Source: Fischerella sp. JS2 (GTDB lineage Bacteria; Cyanobacteriota; Cyanobacteriia; Cyanobacteriales; Nostocaceae). Taken from it: a stretch of 64,000 nt of DNA. Location of the stretch: contig NZ_CP135918.1 of the NCBI RefSeq assembly GCF_032393985.1, positions 6,387,724 to 6,451,723 on the forward strand, given 5' to 3'. This document shows, in pieces, positions 10,230 through 19,192 of the stretch. Numbering within the stretch: the stretch's first letter is position 1; each line of letters begins with the position of its first letter. The notes under the pieces are model-generated. The model had not been told where the DNA came from, did no database searches, and was given only the letters and a program-made list of their open reading frames with translations. A program made the position numbers and the translations under genes.

Positions 10230-10510
10230 CTGATCAAAGTCATTCAGCTTTAGTGCAGGCGGTGAAAGGTCTAATACTAAATAGGCACGCGGTAGTCTTG
10301 TTTCAAGATTCTGGAATAGCCTATTAATCAATAGTTTGAATCCAAAATCCGTCTTGAAAAGGTTTGAAGTTCCCTCTAAAACGCTGCTTTGTAGACGCGC
10401 TTTGCGCGGCTTCAAGGTAGAGTACGGAAGAAACCTCCGCACCCCAGCCTTAAGCCACTCCGTGTCTACAAACTTTTCGCAAAATCCAAAATTGGTATAA
10501 CTGCTGTCCG
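10230..10510. repeat. Composite dispersed repeat (copy A)
   Basis: The outer parts (about 10284-10350 and 10486-10500, GGCACGCGGTAGTC...TTGAATCCAAAATCC and AAAATTGGTATAAC) match the repeat at 49480-49577. The inner part (from AATCCGTCTTGAAAAG to CTTTTCGCAAAATCC) matches 52645-52705. The inner part itself carries a GTAGACGCGC...GCGCGGCTTC palindromic unit at 10391-10413, found elsewhere in the window. It appears to be one repeat inserted into another. A 138-codon minus-strand frame crosses it but is not a gene. Confidence 0.7.
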
Positions 10511-10649
10511 ACTGAAACCCAACTGGGACAGGATTATCGTTTATTATCAATAAATGACAGAAGTTTGGTATTTTGCTGAGCTGTAACTGAAGGATGTAAC
10601 CAAAATGGCACAGCTACTAGCAAACAAAACAATCCCAGTCTTAACTAAA

Positions 10650-13004
10650 TTAAGTTAGCTTTAATTTTTTGGTAGTCTTTTTCATTTTTTGCCATTTTTG
10701 TTGCAGTCTCTGCAAATCAGGAGTATAACTACCATAACGCCAGCTTACATAGGCTTGGGAGATTTCGTCTATCACCTCTGCCGTTGTTATCGCATGATGT
10801 TGGTATAAAATTCTGGCATACTCTAGCGGTGTTTGGGCTGGGTGTTTAGCTAAACCTTGTTTACTTGTCCAACGCAACATTTGCTGATACAGACGTTCCA
10901 TTGGTGGTAATTTCTTCAAAGCCGAGTGATAGCGCCACTCTCGCCATCTATCCCAGCCTAACCAACTTAAGAAAGCTACTGTTGTGGCAAAAATTAAGCC
11001 AGTGAAAACACCCAGCCATCCCTGGTAAAATAGCGAAACAAACCAAGAAAAAGCTTTGCTAATCCAGGTAAATATAGCCCCAAATACATAATTCAGCAAA
11101 CCCGTTACAGGAGAGGGTAGCCAGCCTGCAACCCAATTCCAAAATAGCCGCAATGTGTTAAAAGTCTGCTCATCTTCTACTGAAGGAGGAATTAGAGGGT
11201 GGTTGGGAATAGGGTCAAACGCAAACCAGCCATATTTGGGAAAATATACCTCTGTCATGACATAGGCGTCGGTGTTGCGGACGATGTACATTCCCGTAAA
11301 AGGATTAAACTCTCCTGACGCGAACCCCGCTACCAAGCGTGCGGGAATGCCAATGGAACGTAGCATTACCGTTAAGACTGTAGAGAAATGGTCTGGATAG
11401 CCACCTTTATGTTTGAATAAAAAAGCTTCTACTAAGTCTTCGTTTTCACTCAAATAAGGTAAATCTAGGGGATTTTCCGGAGTTTTATAGTTTTGTTTGA
11501 GATACTGAGCTAAATAAAGTGCTTTTTCGTAAGTAGGCTCTAGTGATTTATTTGACTGTGCAACTCTTTTTTGGTTGTAGTTAGCTAGAATCTCTTCTGT
11601 AAGTTCACGTACTTTTGTGGCAGTTTCCGGCGGAACTTGTAGGTAGTAATTTTTAATACTCTGCGGATATTTATTGGAAGTTTTGCCTAACAAAGTCCGA
11701 TCGCGATAGGGAACTTGGGAAATAACTGTGTAGGTCATGCCTTCTGATAATCCTACAGGCGATCGCAACCCGTCTTCTTGATCCACAGCTAATACGGGTG
11801 TCGGGAAGTAAATTTCTTTGGGAAATGCCATTGCTGGAATCAGGTTTGGCAAATCAGACACCACTGTGTAAGTCTGGATAATTTCTTTAGTTTGAGCCGC
11901 ACTGATTGGCGGGTCAAGAAAAATTTGGTAAGACCAAGGCGATCGCTGCAAGCGTTTGACTTGATCATTACGGGAAACTTCCCAGCCTTTACCTGTGTAG
12001 CGATCAAAGGCTAGCACTCGCCAGAAACCTGGTGCTTGCGATCGCACCCGCATAACTATTTTGGGTGTCATCTCTCCACGCAAGTTCTGGTTGATCTGGC
12101 TATTAAAACCATAATAAAAGCTACTATCTACTTTCCCTGGTTGACCAGTTTGGCTGTTGCTAGTACTACTGTTACTATTACCTTGATTGTTAGGATTACC
12201 TTGGCGGACATAGCCAGGGTTAATAATATTACGTCCTGTAAATTCGTCTGTAGTCTGAATCGGGCTGCTGACCGGAAACATCCGCAATTGATAACCGGGT
12301 AGGCGGGGTAAAAGGGCAAATATTACTAGCCCTAAGCCCACTATGATCACAAAATTAAATATGAAAAATTTTAAATTAAAAACCGAGGAATTCCCCTGTG
12401 TAGAGGAATTCCTCAAAATTTGTTCATTATGAGTATTTAATTGCTCTAATCCAAGTCGTGAACGGTAATCTACTACTAAAGTGGGCAGGGCGATCGCTAA
12501 AAATAACAGTAATATTGGCGCAAACGCTAGAGTTTGACTCAGCGTTGCTGCCACACCCAGCAGAATTAATCCAATTAGAATTGAGTAACTCAAGTCTTTG
12601 CGACGAGGAACATCAAAGCAATGCAGCACCTGGAGTTGAATTAATAGTTCTGCTAAAGCTAGTCGTGTATCATTCAGTTCTCCTAACAATCGCCCTAAGA
12701 AAGCACCTAGTGCTACTAACATTCCTATGGCAATACAGAATTTAACTGGGATATTGCGATCGCGGCGACGATAATAACTCCAAATTGCACCTAATATCGA
12801 TAGTGGTACTGCCCAGAAACTAGACCAAGTTTCAGCAGCAATATCCGTCGCCACAATACCCACAATTACCAACGCTAGCACTAGCACCCGCAAGGTAATT
12901 GAATCTTCCACTTCTGCTGTTACAGGCGACTGGAGGATATTTTGCCGCCAGTCATCACCCAAAGGTAGACGCCAAAGCCAATTCATCCTGGAAAAGTTAA
13001 ACAT
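10650..13004 (-). CDS. Transglutaminase-like membrane protein (TgpA/DUF3488 type), probably catalytically inactive
   Basis: 784 residues. The N-terminal part (about 35-240) holds multiple transmembrane segments of the TgpA_N/DUF3488 type. A Ser/Asn/Gly-rich linker follows at about 265-290, then an extracytoplasmic transglutaminase-core domain at about 480-600, one or two membrane segments (about 640-690), and a cytosolic DUF4129-like tail. In active members the core reads G-x-C-x-x-F and H-A-W-x-E. Here it reads GGYPDHFST at 534-542, with Pro537 where Cys is expected. The second motif is NTDAYVMTEVYF, with no His, and only FDP (Asp597) remains. The fold is recognisable but the catalytic pair is absent. 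It is last in the minus-strand run after hetZ/patU-like, across a 240-base gap. Confidence 0.85.
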   Translation of the reverse strand: MFNFSRMNWLWRLPLGDDWRQNILQSPVTAEVEDSITLRVLVLALVIVGIVATDIAAETWSSFWAVPLSILGAIWSYYRRRDRNIPVKFCIAIGMLVALGAFLGRLLGELNDTRLALAELLIQLQVLHCFDVPRRKDLSYSILIGLILLGVAATLSQTLAFAPILLLFLAIALPTLVVDYRSRLGLEQLNTHNEQILRNSSTQGNSSVFNLKFFIFNFVIIVGLGLVIFALLPRLPGYQLRMFPVSSPIQTTDEFTGRNIINPGYVRQGNPNNQGNSNSSTSNSQTGQPGKVDSSFYYGFNSQINQNLRGEMTPKIVMRVRSQAPGFWRVLAFDRYTGKGWEVSRNDQVKRLQRSPWSYQIFLDPPISAAQTKEIIQTYTVVSDLPNLIPAMAFPKEIYFPTPVLAVDQEDGLRSPVGLSEGMTYTVISQVPYRDRTLLGKTSNKYPQSIKNYYLQVPPETATKVRELTEEILANYNQKRVAQSNKSLEPTYEKALYLAQYLKQNYKTPENPLDLPYLSENEDLVEAFLFKHKGGYPDHFSTVLTVMLRSIGIPARLVAGFASGEFNPFTGMYIVRNTDAYVMTEVYFPKYGWFAFDPIPNHPLIPPSVEDEQTFNTLRLFWNWVAGWLPSPVTGLLNYVFGAIFTWISKAFSWFVSLFYQGWLGVFTGLIFATTVAFLSWLGWDRWREWRYHSALKKLPPMERLYQQMLRWTSKQGLAKHPAQTPLEYARILYQHHAITTAEVIDEISQAYVSWRYGSYTPDLQRLQQKWQKMKKTTKKLKLT

Positions 13005-13245
13005 TTCGATCTAAAAAGCAGCGGATGGGTACATAAGCAAAGCGATAATAGTAGACGCTACTGACGCAAAACGAGCGAGGTCAAATTAACCTCTCTCGTG
13101 TTACAAATCTCCTCACTGTAGCTGCCTGTAGACGCCCTAATAACCGCTTTTTAAAAAATGGGAACTCTTTCAAAACCAGGATGATATTCATTTCATAACA
13201 AAGGCTATTATCAAGTTTCAGTGCTAGCGATCGCTAACTATTGAG

Positions 13246-14226
13246 TTATTTTGTGGGAATAATTACAAACAACAAAGGCTGCTGGTCTATTTCTTTCAAC
13301 TCAACCATTAAGGTATAAGCCTCATCAAGTTGAGTACAGCATAATTCCACACTTAAACAACCTGGACTAGAAGACTCTGCCCTGGCTTGGGAACCATTAC
13401 CTTGAAGTCTGACTACCCCCTTCGAGGGTAAATCTCCTCGAATCAGCAGTCTCGGCACTTGTCCTTGAGATTGATATTCTGCTCTTAGATTAAGAACACC
13501 CACGCTAGTTAGCCATTGCCTTTCTAGCACTGGGTTGGTCGCAGAAATTGGCAAAGTCAAACTTTCTAACACTTGTTGAGCTGCCAGCAACGATACCAGC
13601 ATCTGTTGCTGTGGTTGTAAATCTGAATAATCACTATCCAGATTTGGCATAGGATTTAGGGTATCTCCATAGCGGAGGTTGGCCCTTAGCTGGATTGTCC
13701 CTGCTAAGTCGTTTAGGACTTGGGATTCATTAGGGAAAAAGCTTTCCACTGCTTGGACTAATTTTGCCCCTAATGGCACAGAAGATGTTATCAGTGCTTG
13801 ACATCTGTCGAGCAATTGCCGGAAAATGTTTTCCGGCAGAAGTGTCGGTAAATTGAGTCTGGACTGATGTGCTATCCATGCCCGGCTAGGAACTAGTTCC
13901 ACCACTGGTTCGTCTATATACTCGGGATAATCTAGTATTTGTGTTTCCCAAGGAAATAGCGGAGGCTGGTCTTCAACTTCGACTTGTAACCGACGTTTAA
14001 GTACGGCTTGGAAACGTTCTTGCACAGTTGGAATTTCTCCCAATAAAGATGTTTGGGGCTTGCATCCCTCTTGTTCGCCACTGGTAATTTCGGTGGTTGT
14101 TACTAAAGGTTTGTCTGCCCCGTTGATATCCTTACGTTCAACTTGCGTATACTCTCTGGAACTGAGAGCATCTGTCAATAACCAAGAGAGTAAATTTTTT
14201 TGTAAGGTTTCTGAGTCACTATTCAT
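13246..14226 (-). CDS. patU: PatU-like protein downstream of HetZ
   Basis: 326 residues starting MNSDSETLQKNLLSWLL. An upstream GTG/ATG cluster at 14238 would add four residues. The start overlaps the hetZ stop by 8 bases, so the two are translationally coupled. The protein is soluble, with a variable acidic N-terminal third, then QERFQAVLKRRLQ and PPLFPWETQILDYPEY, and a predicted beta-rich C-terminus. Known context: in Anabaena sp. PCC 7120 hetZ is followed by patU5 and patU3, and in Nostoc punctiforme by a single patU; these affect heterocyst pattern. The name rests on position more than on a motif I can point to. Only one frame is present here, unlike the split patU5/patU3. Confidence 0.6.
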   Translation of the reverse strand: MNSDSETLQKNLLSWLLTDALSSREYTQVERKDINGADKPLVTTTEITSGEQEGCKPQTSLLGEIPTVQERFQAVLKRRLQVEVEDQPPLFPWETQILDYPEYIDEPVVELVPSRAWIAHQSRLNLPTLLPENIFRQLLDRCQALITSSVPLGAKLVQAVESFFPNESQVLNDLAGTIQLRANLRYGDTLNPMPNLDSDYSDLQPQQQMLVSLLAAQQVLESLTLPISATNPVLERQWLTSVGVLNLRAEYQSQGQVPRLLIRGDLPSKGVVRLQGNGSQARAESSSPGCLSVELCCTQLDEAYTLMVELKEIDQQPLLFVIIPTK

Positions 14227-15406
14227 GAGTAGAAGCACTTGATCCGGACACTAAGGAGTTACGAATCTCCCAAGCTTGTTCAAGAATTTTAAACCATCGC
14301 TTCTGAAGTTGTGCCATTGATAAACCCAAAGTTTTAGCTATTTTTTCGTCGGTTTGTCCCTGCTGCTTCAGTTCTAATAAAGAGCGCTGCTTTTCGTCAA
14401 GCTTTTCGGTATAACCTTGCCATTGTTGAGGAGTTAAACCCAAGTTAGTGTGCAAATCAGCTTCTAACCACTCGTGAACTAACTCCCAACGATGCAACAA
14501 AGCAAACCGAATTAAATGATACTTGAATCGTTGCTGCAAGTAATCCCTCTGACGGGGGGTTAAGCCCAAAATTGACTCGATTTCTTGAGCGGACAAATCT
14601 TGAAGGCGTAAAGCAAAGTAATCAGCGCAATCAGTTTGTTGGCGTTCCTCTAAATAATTCATTAATTCCGTAACCACAACTGAACGCAGAGTATCTTCTT
14701 GGGGTTCTGGTTCAGTCTGTGTGGCCATTGCACTTCGCAATTGCTGTACTGCTGGGTCTTCCCAAGAACCCTCGGCTTCACCACTACCTTCTGCCGCTTG
14801 TTCTATGTCTACACACGTTTCTGGAGGTTGCTGTTGCGAGAAAGTTTGTGCCCGTAGGATAATCAATTGTTGCTGACGTCCTGGCAAGGGAATGCGTCGC
14901 TTGCCGTAGCGTTCCGTAAATGCCATGTACTCTGCTAATTCCAGCAGCGTGCGTGGACGGTAAGTTGGTTCTAACTGATTTTCTCGTCGGAAAGCGTTTA
15001 AAGCCTCCAGGTAAAAACTTTGGAGAAAATCTTCAATCACGGTTAGTCGGCCTTGATAACTCAATTGCCTTTGTGGCGGATTGATGTAACGGTAAATGAT
15101 CGCACTCAAGGTACTATGTAATTCAACCCTGCCGCGATTTGAACCCAATTGGTAGTATCTCAGGCATTGTTGCAGGCGATGCTTGGCTAGGGTCATTGCC
15201 GAATTTTCTACAGAACCGGAAGCCTGAATACGTTTACTTTCATTGCAAATCCGGTAGACCTCGGCAGCAATTCGCATTGCTACGTCACGGCAATTCTGTT
15301 CGCAAGCTTTAGTTGACTGCTGAAGTTCTTGGAAAAGGAATGGAAATATCGCCTCCACGCCGATAGAAAATTCTCCCTGAATAGTTGTGGTTGCGGCTAA
15401 TTTCAT
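14219..15406 (-). CDS. hetZ: HetZ, heterocyst differentiation regulator
   Basis: 395 residues from the ATG at 15406 (MKLAATTTIQGEFSIGVEAI). The frame stays open to 15583, but the extra residues look like spacer translation and the shorter form fits HetZ length (about 400). The N-terminal half (FLFQELQQSTKACEQNC, YRICNESKRI) is the conserved HetZ part. The C-terminus (LLELKQQGQTDEKIAKTLG, then SMAQLQKRWFKIL) looks like a sigma-region-4-type helix-turn-helix, agreeing with DNA binding. HetZ is known to be needed early in heterocyst differentiation and to act on hetP. Neighbours (tandem amidases, murI, solanesyl-PP synthase, patU-like) agree with the hetZ region of Anabaena. The first upstream gene is divergent, with about 200 bases between. 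Confidence 0.8.
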   Translation of the reverse strand: MKLAATTTIQGEFSIGVEAIFPFLFQELQQSTKACEQNCRDVAMRIAAEVYRICNESKRIQASGSVENSAMTLAKHRLQQCLRYYQLGSNRGRVELHSTLSAIIYRYINPPQRQLSYQGRLTVIEDFLQSFYLEALNAFRRENQLEPTYRPRTLLELAEYMAFTERYGKRRIPLPGRQQQLIILRAQTFSQQQPPETCVDIEQAAEGSGEAEGSWEDPAVQQLRSAMATQTEPEPQEDTLRSVVVTELMNYLEERQQTDCADYFALRLQDLSAQEIESILGLTPRQRDYLQQRFKYHLIRFALLHRWELVHEWLEADLHTNLGLTPQQWQGYTEKLDEKQRSLLELKQQGQTDEKIAKTLGLSMAQLQKRWFKILEQAWEIRNSLVSGSSASTHE

Positions 15407-15609
15407 AAGTTTCGTGTCTAAACTGACCCTAACATACTTGTTGACAACCTGTATGACTGTGGGTATTGGGAGGGGTTTTACATATAAGCTAAACCCAAGG
15501 CAGTTTTGCCTTGAGAAGACGGCTGATTTTATGATTCCCGATTTTTGTTTGATTGTTCGCACAGCCCTTGAAGTTATAGCCAATACCGATAAGCCATTTA
15601 CAGGTAATT

Positions 15610-16071
15610 ATGGACTTAAAAGCACAAATCCAATCACTGATTGATAATGCACCCCAAGATGGTATAACACCAACACTGGTTACAGCAATTGCCCCCGCCT
15701 TGAGTGCGATCGCTCAGAAGTTACGCCATCCCCAATACTATATTCTCCAAAACTTGGATGAGGAATGGGTCTTAACTACATTAAGCAACCGTGGAAATCC
15801 ACAAGAAGAAAAGCAGGTAATTTATGCTTTTCCTACCTTACAGGATATTCCTACATCTTATAGTGCTGGGCTTGACCCTCAAGTAATAGCTGCCCCCATA
15901 CCTGTTACCCATATATTGTTTCAGCTACTGGCACTAGAACCCGTAGATAGTATAGTATTTTTTGACACGGCTAGCACCAACACAAATGGAATTGAAGTCA
16001 GGCGAAGCGATTTGCAGCATTTAGTCCAACAGCATCTGCAAAAAAAACAAGTTCCGCCTGATATTGCTTGA
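15610..16071 (+). CDS. Conserved cyanobacterial protein of unknown function
   Basis: 153 residues, soluble, starting MDLKAQIQSLIDNAPQDG. Features are an N-terminal helical part (TPTLVTAIAPALSAIAQKL), a central beta part with YYILQNLDEEWVLTTL, and a C-terminus rich in Gln/Lys. It has no motif that I can tie to a reaction. It is divergent from hetZ, sharing a 203-base promoter region that holds the small hairpin AAGGCA/TGCCTT near 15495-15510. Its place beside hetZ may mean shared regulation, but that is only positional. Confidence 0.75.
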   Translation: MDLKAQIQSLIDNAPQDGITPTLVTAIAPALSAIAQKLRHPQYYILQNLDEEWVLTTLSNRGNPQEEKQVIYAFPTLQDIPTSYSAGLDPQVIAAPIPVTHILFQLLALEPVDSIVFFDTASTNTNGIEVRRSDLQHLVQQHLQKKQVPPDIA

Positions 16072-16095
16072 GGGGACTAAAAATTTTAGGTTTTA

Positions 16096-16126
16096 GATTT
16101 TGGATTTTAGATTGAAATCCAAAATC
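16096..16126. terminator. Hairpin in the convergent gap, likely bidirectional terminator
   Basis: Arms GATTTTGGATTT (16096-16107) and AAATCCAAAATC (16115-16126) pair perfectly over 12 bp with a 7-base loop. It lies in the 73-base gap between two convergent genes. The same AATCCAAAATCC words occur in the dispersed repeats at 10340, 49540 and 52690, so the hairpin may be repeat-derived. Confidence 0.6.
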
Positions 16127-16144
16127 CAAAATTATTTCCAATCC

Positions 16145-17116
16145 CTAATAAAGCCGACTTAACACATAATCAGCCAATTGAATTAATGCCTGACGTGATT
16201 CTGAAGGCATAAGCACCCCAAGTTGTTCAACTGCCAACTTAGCATGGTGAGCAGCTAAATCCCTTGCTCGTTGGATACCTTGACTATCATGAATTAGTGC
16301 TAATGCTTGCTCTAAATCGCCTTGTTGAGCAAACTCTCTTTCAATCAGTACTTCTAAGTAAGGCTTTTCTTCTAAGGCAAATAACACTGGTGCTGTCAAA
16401 TTACCACTTTTGAGATCCGAACCAGCGGGTTTACCAAGGGTATCTGTCGAACTGGTGAAATCTAAAATGTCATCGACAATCTGAAATGCCAAACCCAGAT
16501 TTCGACCATAGTGATAAAAATGTTCGGCAGTTTCTTTTGATACTTCACTGATGACGCCAGCAGCTTTGGAACTGTTAGCAATCAGAGATGCTGTTTTGTA
16601 ATAGCTTTTTTTTAGATAGGTTTCTAGAGAAATATTGGTATCAAAACGATTCAACCCTTGCTGAATCTCTCCAGCGGCCAAATCCATGATCACCTCTGAT
16701 AGCAGCTTTACCACTTCTAAATTATCTAAATTTGCTAAATACCACGAAGACTGAGCAAAGAGAAAATCCCCTGCTAGGACGGCTATACGATTGCCAAACA
16801 AACTATGAACTGTGGGTACACCACGCCGCATTTCTGATTCGTCAACAACATCGTCATGTACCAAGCTCGCTGTGTGAATCATTTCCGTAATTTCAGCTAA
16901 GCGGCGATGACGTTGTGTAATGTCTATATCGAGCATGACCGCTCGCGATATCAGTAGAACAATGGCTGGTCTGATGCGTTTTCCCCCAGCTCCGAATAGA
17001 TGTTCGGCTGCTGCATAAAGGATGGGATGACGATTCCCAACTAGCTGTTTGAGGTTATCTGCTAGTATTTGCAGGTCTGCTTCCACAGGGGAAAATAGGG
17101 AGGTAGCTGGGGTCAT
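16145..17116 (-). CDS. sds: Solanesyl diphosphate synthase-type long-chain polyprenyl diphosphate synthase
   Basis: 323 residues, trans-prenyltransferase that extends allylic diphosphates with IPP to make the side chain of plastoquinone in cyanobacteria. The first Asp-rich motif is LVHDDVVDESEMRRG, the second is FQIVDDILDFTSS, and the Lys/Arg contact GGKRIRP is near residue 45. The DDxxD spacing lacks the two extra residues of farnesyl-PP synthases, in line with long-chain products. The exact chain length is inferred from the cyanobacterial setting. It is in the same direction as murI upstream and hetZ downstream but separated by a plus-strand gene on each side, so it has its own promoter. 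Confidence 0.9.
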   Translation of the reverse strand: MTPATSLFSPVEADLQILADNLKQLVGNRHPILYAAAEHLFGAGGKRIRPAIVLLISRAVMLDIDITQRHRRLAEITEMIHTASLVHDDVVDESEMRRGVPTVHSLFGNRIAVLAGDFLFAQSSWYLANLDNLEVVKLLSEVIMDLAAGEIQQGLNRFDTNISLETYLKKSYYKTASLIANSSKAAGVISEVSKETAEHFYHYGRNLGLAFQIVDDILDFTSSTDTLGKPAGSDLKSGNLTAPVLFALEEKPYLEVLIEREFAQQGDLEQALALIHDSQGIQRARDLAAHHAKLAVEQLGVLMPSESRQALIQLADYVLSRLY

Positions 17117-17687
17117 GGATTGGCGGACTTTGGCTTAGGTTACGAAAGTTTACATATCCTATACTCATTTTAAGATAACCCAGAATTAGCGCAAAGTTTT
17201 TCTTATGAAGTTCCCGATTTTTCGGACAGTTAAATAAAATATACTTGTACTAGTTTCAAGAAACTCAACATTTAATTGATATATTTAATACGTTCGTACT
17301 TGCGTACATATTGATTAAATATGGTAAATACGTGATTTCTTTACAAAAAATTTATCTCTACTCTACTAAATCTTTAAGTAAAGGCGAAAAAAACTACAAA
17401 ATACTACTGCTTAGTTGCTTGTAAAATATTACACATAAATCTTTCTAATATAAAGAAAAATTTCTGAAATCTCATTGTGCAATAGTTTAGAAAATTTTTG
17501 AATTAGCACAAAACTTACCTGAAAAAGTCAGGGCTATTGTGTTACGCTAAAATCTAGGGATTTTAAATTTTTCAGATGTTCACCACAGCAAGGTAAATAC
17601 CCTTTAGGTAAATTTGCTTATACGCTGTGAATGAACACGAATAATCGCAGGTCAAGCCAAAAATTTAATTTTTGTGCTTACTCCTGT
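17117..17687. other. AT-rich spacer upstream of the solanesyl-PP synthase gene
   Basis: About 570 bases with no credible frame on either strand. It must hold the minus-strand promoter of the gene ending at 16145. No repeat or terminator stands out. It leads into the structured stretch at 17688-17788. Confidence 0.5.
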
Positions 17688-17788
17688 GATGTGCGAACCT
17701 ATAGGTAAGGAGCTGTGGATTTCCTTTAGAGGAAGCAGAGTGGTTTACACATCTTCGACGCTGTTTGTGTGTCGGCGTCGCTCCTACC
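17688..17788 (+). ncRNA. Candidate structured RNA
   Basis: A dense set of complementary arms in a region without a frame. GATGTGCGAACC (17688-17699) pairs with GGTTTACACATC (17742-17753), 10 of 12 bp. Inside it TTCC/GGAA (17721-17734) closes a small hairpin. Next to it CGACGC/GCGTCG (17756-17780) forms a perfect 6-bp hairpin. GGTAAGGAGC (17704-17713) can also pair with GCTCCTACC (17780-17788), so two alternative folds exist. The opening CTCCTGTGATGTGCG resembles the 5' part of 6S RNA, but I cannot fit the whole 6S fold. Strand is assumed; no T-tract terminator follows closely. Confidence 0.35.
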
Positions 17789-18044
17789 AATTAAGGGTAC
17801 GCTTTGAATATAGCAGACTAGGTAGACTGCTGAAGCAGTAGTTGAATTTCTCTTAGATTATTCAACTGCTGTGAGAAGTATGGTCTGCAAAAAAATCGTA
17901 TAAAACACAATCTGTTAATTCGGAAGGACAAAAGTTCTCCCACGAGTTTCGTATGTAATATCAAAGCCGCCAATAATTTGTGTGGCTGAATTCTGTTAAT
18001 TTTACTCAATTTATATTTCTTTGGCAAAGGCACTGGTAGGAAAA

Positions 18045-18242
18045 ATGATTTATGGGAAGATGCCTATGATGATCTTTATATTAGCTTCTGGATATTTGCT
18101 CACCATCTACTTGCTATTGGCACTAGCAAAGCGAGCAGGAAATAAAACAACATCTAACAATGTTGCTTTAACTCAGAAAGGAAATTATACACAGGAGGTA
18201 TCGGTAACACCAAATGTCACCGAAGCCAGTAGTGTACGTTAG
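18045..18242 (+). CDS. Small single-span membrane protein of unknown function
   Basis: 65 residues from the ATG at 18045, which has a TAGGA ribosome binding site five bases upstream; a TTG at 18021 would add eight residues. The N-terminus MIYGKMPMMIFILASGYLL and the following LLALAKRAG form one transmembrane helix. A polar Thr/Asn/Val-rich tail of about 35 residues follows. I do not recognise the family. It sits between murI (convergent) and the structured-RNA candidate. Confidence 0.6.
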   Translation: MIYGKMPMMIFILASGYLLTIYLLLALAKRAGNKTTSNNVALTQKGNYTQEVSVTPNVTEASSVR

Positions 18243-18262
18243 TCAATGGTCAATTGTCAATT

Positions 18263-18332
18263 GTCATTGGTCTTTGGTCTTTGTAATGAGTACTAATTAT
18301 TAAGCAATGCCCAATGACAAATGACCAATGAC
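18263..18332. repeat. Inverted STRR pair in the convergent gap
   Basis: GTCATTGGTC (18263-18272) and GACCAATGAC (18323-18332) are perfect 10-base complements. Flanking GTCAATTGTCAATTGTC and AATGACAAATGACC heptamers extend the pairing imperfectly. The repeat fills the gap between the small membrane protein and murI and reaches the murI stop codon. Confidence 0.75.
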
Positions 18333-19192
18333 TAATTACTAGAAACTGCTGTATTAGATAAGCATACGACCTCAACCATAGGAGTAAAACCTAACCATTG
18401 CGCGGATGACTCAGCAAATTGTTGTGGACAACCACTAACAACAAAGCGGGTTGGCAAAGCTGGATGGGTATTTTTAAGACCTATTAGGTCTAACTCTTTC
18501 GCACAAGCAGCTACTACATGCACAGCCGGATCAATCAATTTCACAGAAGTTGAAAGAAGCGATCGCAATACTGGCGCTAGGTGGGGATAATGAGTACAGC
18601 CATAAACGAGAGTATCTATTTGCTGTTGTACTAAAGGCTCCAAATAGGAACGTGCCACTTCAACTGTGTAGGGGTCATGAATGCGATTTTGCTCAATCAG
18701 TGGCACAAATTCCGGGCAGCTAACCTGCCAAACCTGGACATCGGGATTTATTTCGATAATAGCACGCTTGTAAGCATTGCTCTTAGCGGTTGCGGGAGTA
18801 GCAATTACACCTATGCGCTTTCCCTGCTGCACTGCTGCCCTTGCCCCTGGTAGAATCAGCCCCAGAATTGGCATGGAAAATTCTTCCCGTACTATCTCTA
18901 GCGCTAGGGCAGAACTGGTGTTGCAAGCCATAATCACCATTTTCACCTGTTGCTGTTGCATCCAGGTGAGTATTTCTCGGACAAACTGGAGAATTTCTGC
19001 TTGGGAACGAATGCCATAGGGAAGTCTAGCTGTATCGCCAAAATAAATAATTGATTCATTTGGGAGTTGGCGATAGAGTTGTCGCAGTACCGTCAGTCCA
19101 CCCACACCACTATCAAAAATACCAATTGGCGCCCGTTGGGGTTCTTGGGAGAAATCGTATAGGTTGCCTTCAAATTGAGAAGATGAAATCAC
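18332..19192 (-). CDS. murI: Glutamate racemase
   Basis: 286 residues, interconverts L- and D-glutamate for peptidoglycan. The catalytic Cys pair is visible in VIMACNTSSALAL and VYGCTHYPHL. The N-terminal APIGIFDSGVGGLTVLRQL and GDTARLPYG are family signatures. The start MISSSQFEGNLYDF adds about 20 residues before the conserved core, normal for cyanobacterial members. It lies downstream of two cell-wall amidases in the same direction, with a 310-base spacer of STRR-type sequence. The three form a peptidoglycan group beside hetZ. Confidence 0.94.
   Translation of the reverse strand: MISSSQFEGNLYDFSQEPQRAPIGIFDSGVGGLTVLRQLYRQLPNESIIYFGDTARLPYGIRSQAEILQFVREILTWMQQQQVKMVIMACNTSSALALEIVREEFSMPILGLILPGARAAVQQGKRIGVIATPATAKSNAYKRAIIEINPDVQVWQVSCPEFVPLIEQNRIHDPYTVEVARSYLEPLVQQQIDTLVYGCTHYPHLAPVLRSLLSTSVKLIDPAVHVVAACAKELDLIGLKNTHPALPTRFVVSGCPQQFAESSAQWLGFTPMVEVVCLSNTAVSSN

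Noticed and set aside
10134..10550. 138-codon minus-strand frame
   Set aside because: It runs antisense through the IS1 remnant and the composite repeat; part of its translation (LLINRLFQNLETRLPRA) reappears in the repeat near 49500.
17681..17788. Firm call of 6S RNA
   Set aside because: Only the 5' portion resembles 6S; the single long hairpin with central bubble is not recovered, so it stays a candidate structured RNA.
17818..18033. 71-codon minus-strand frame
   Set aside because: No ribosome binding site or motif; it only overlaps the start region of the small membrane protein gene.
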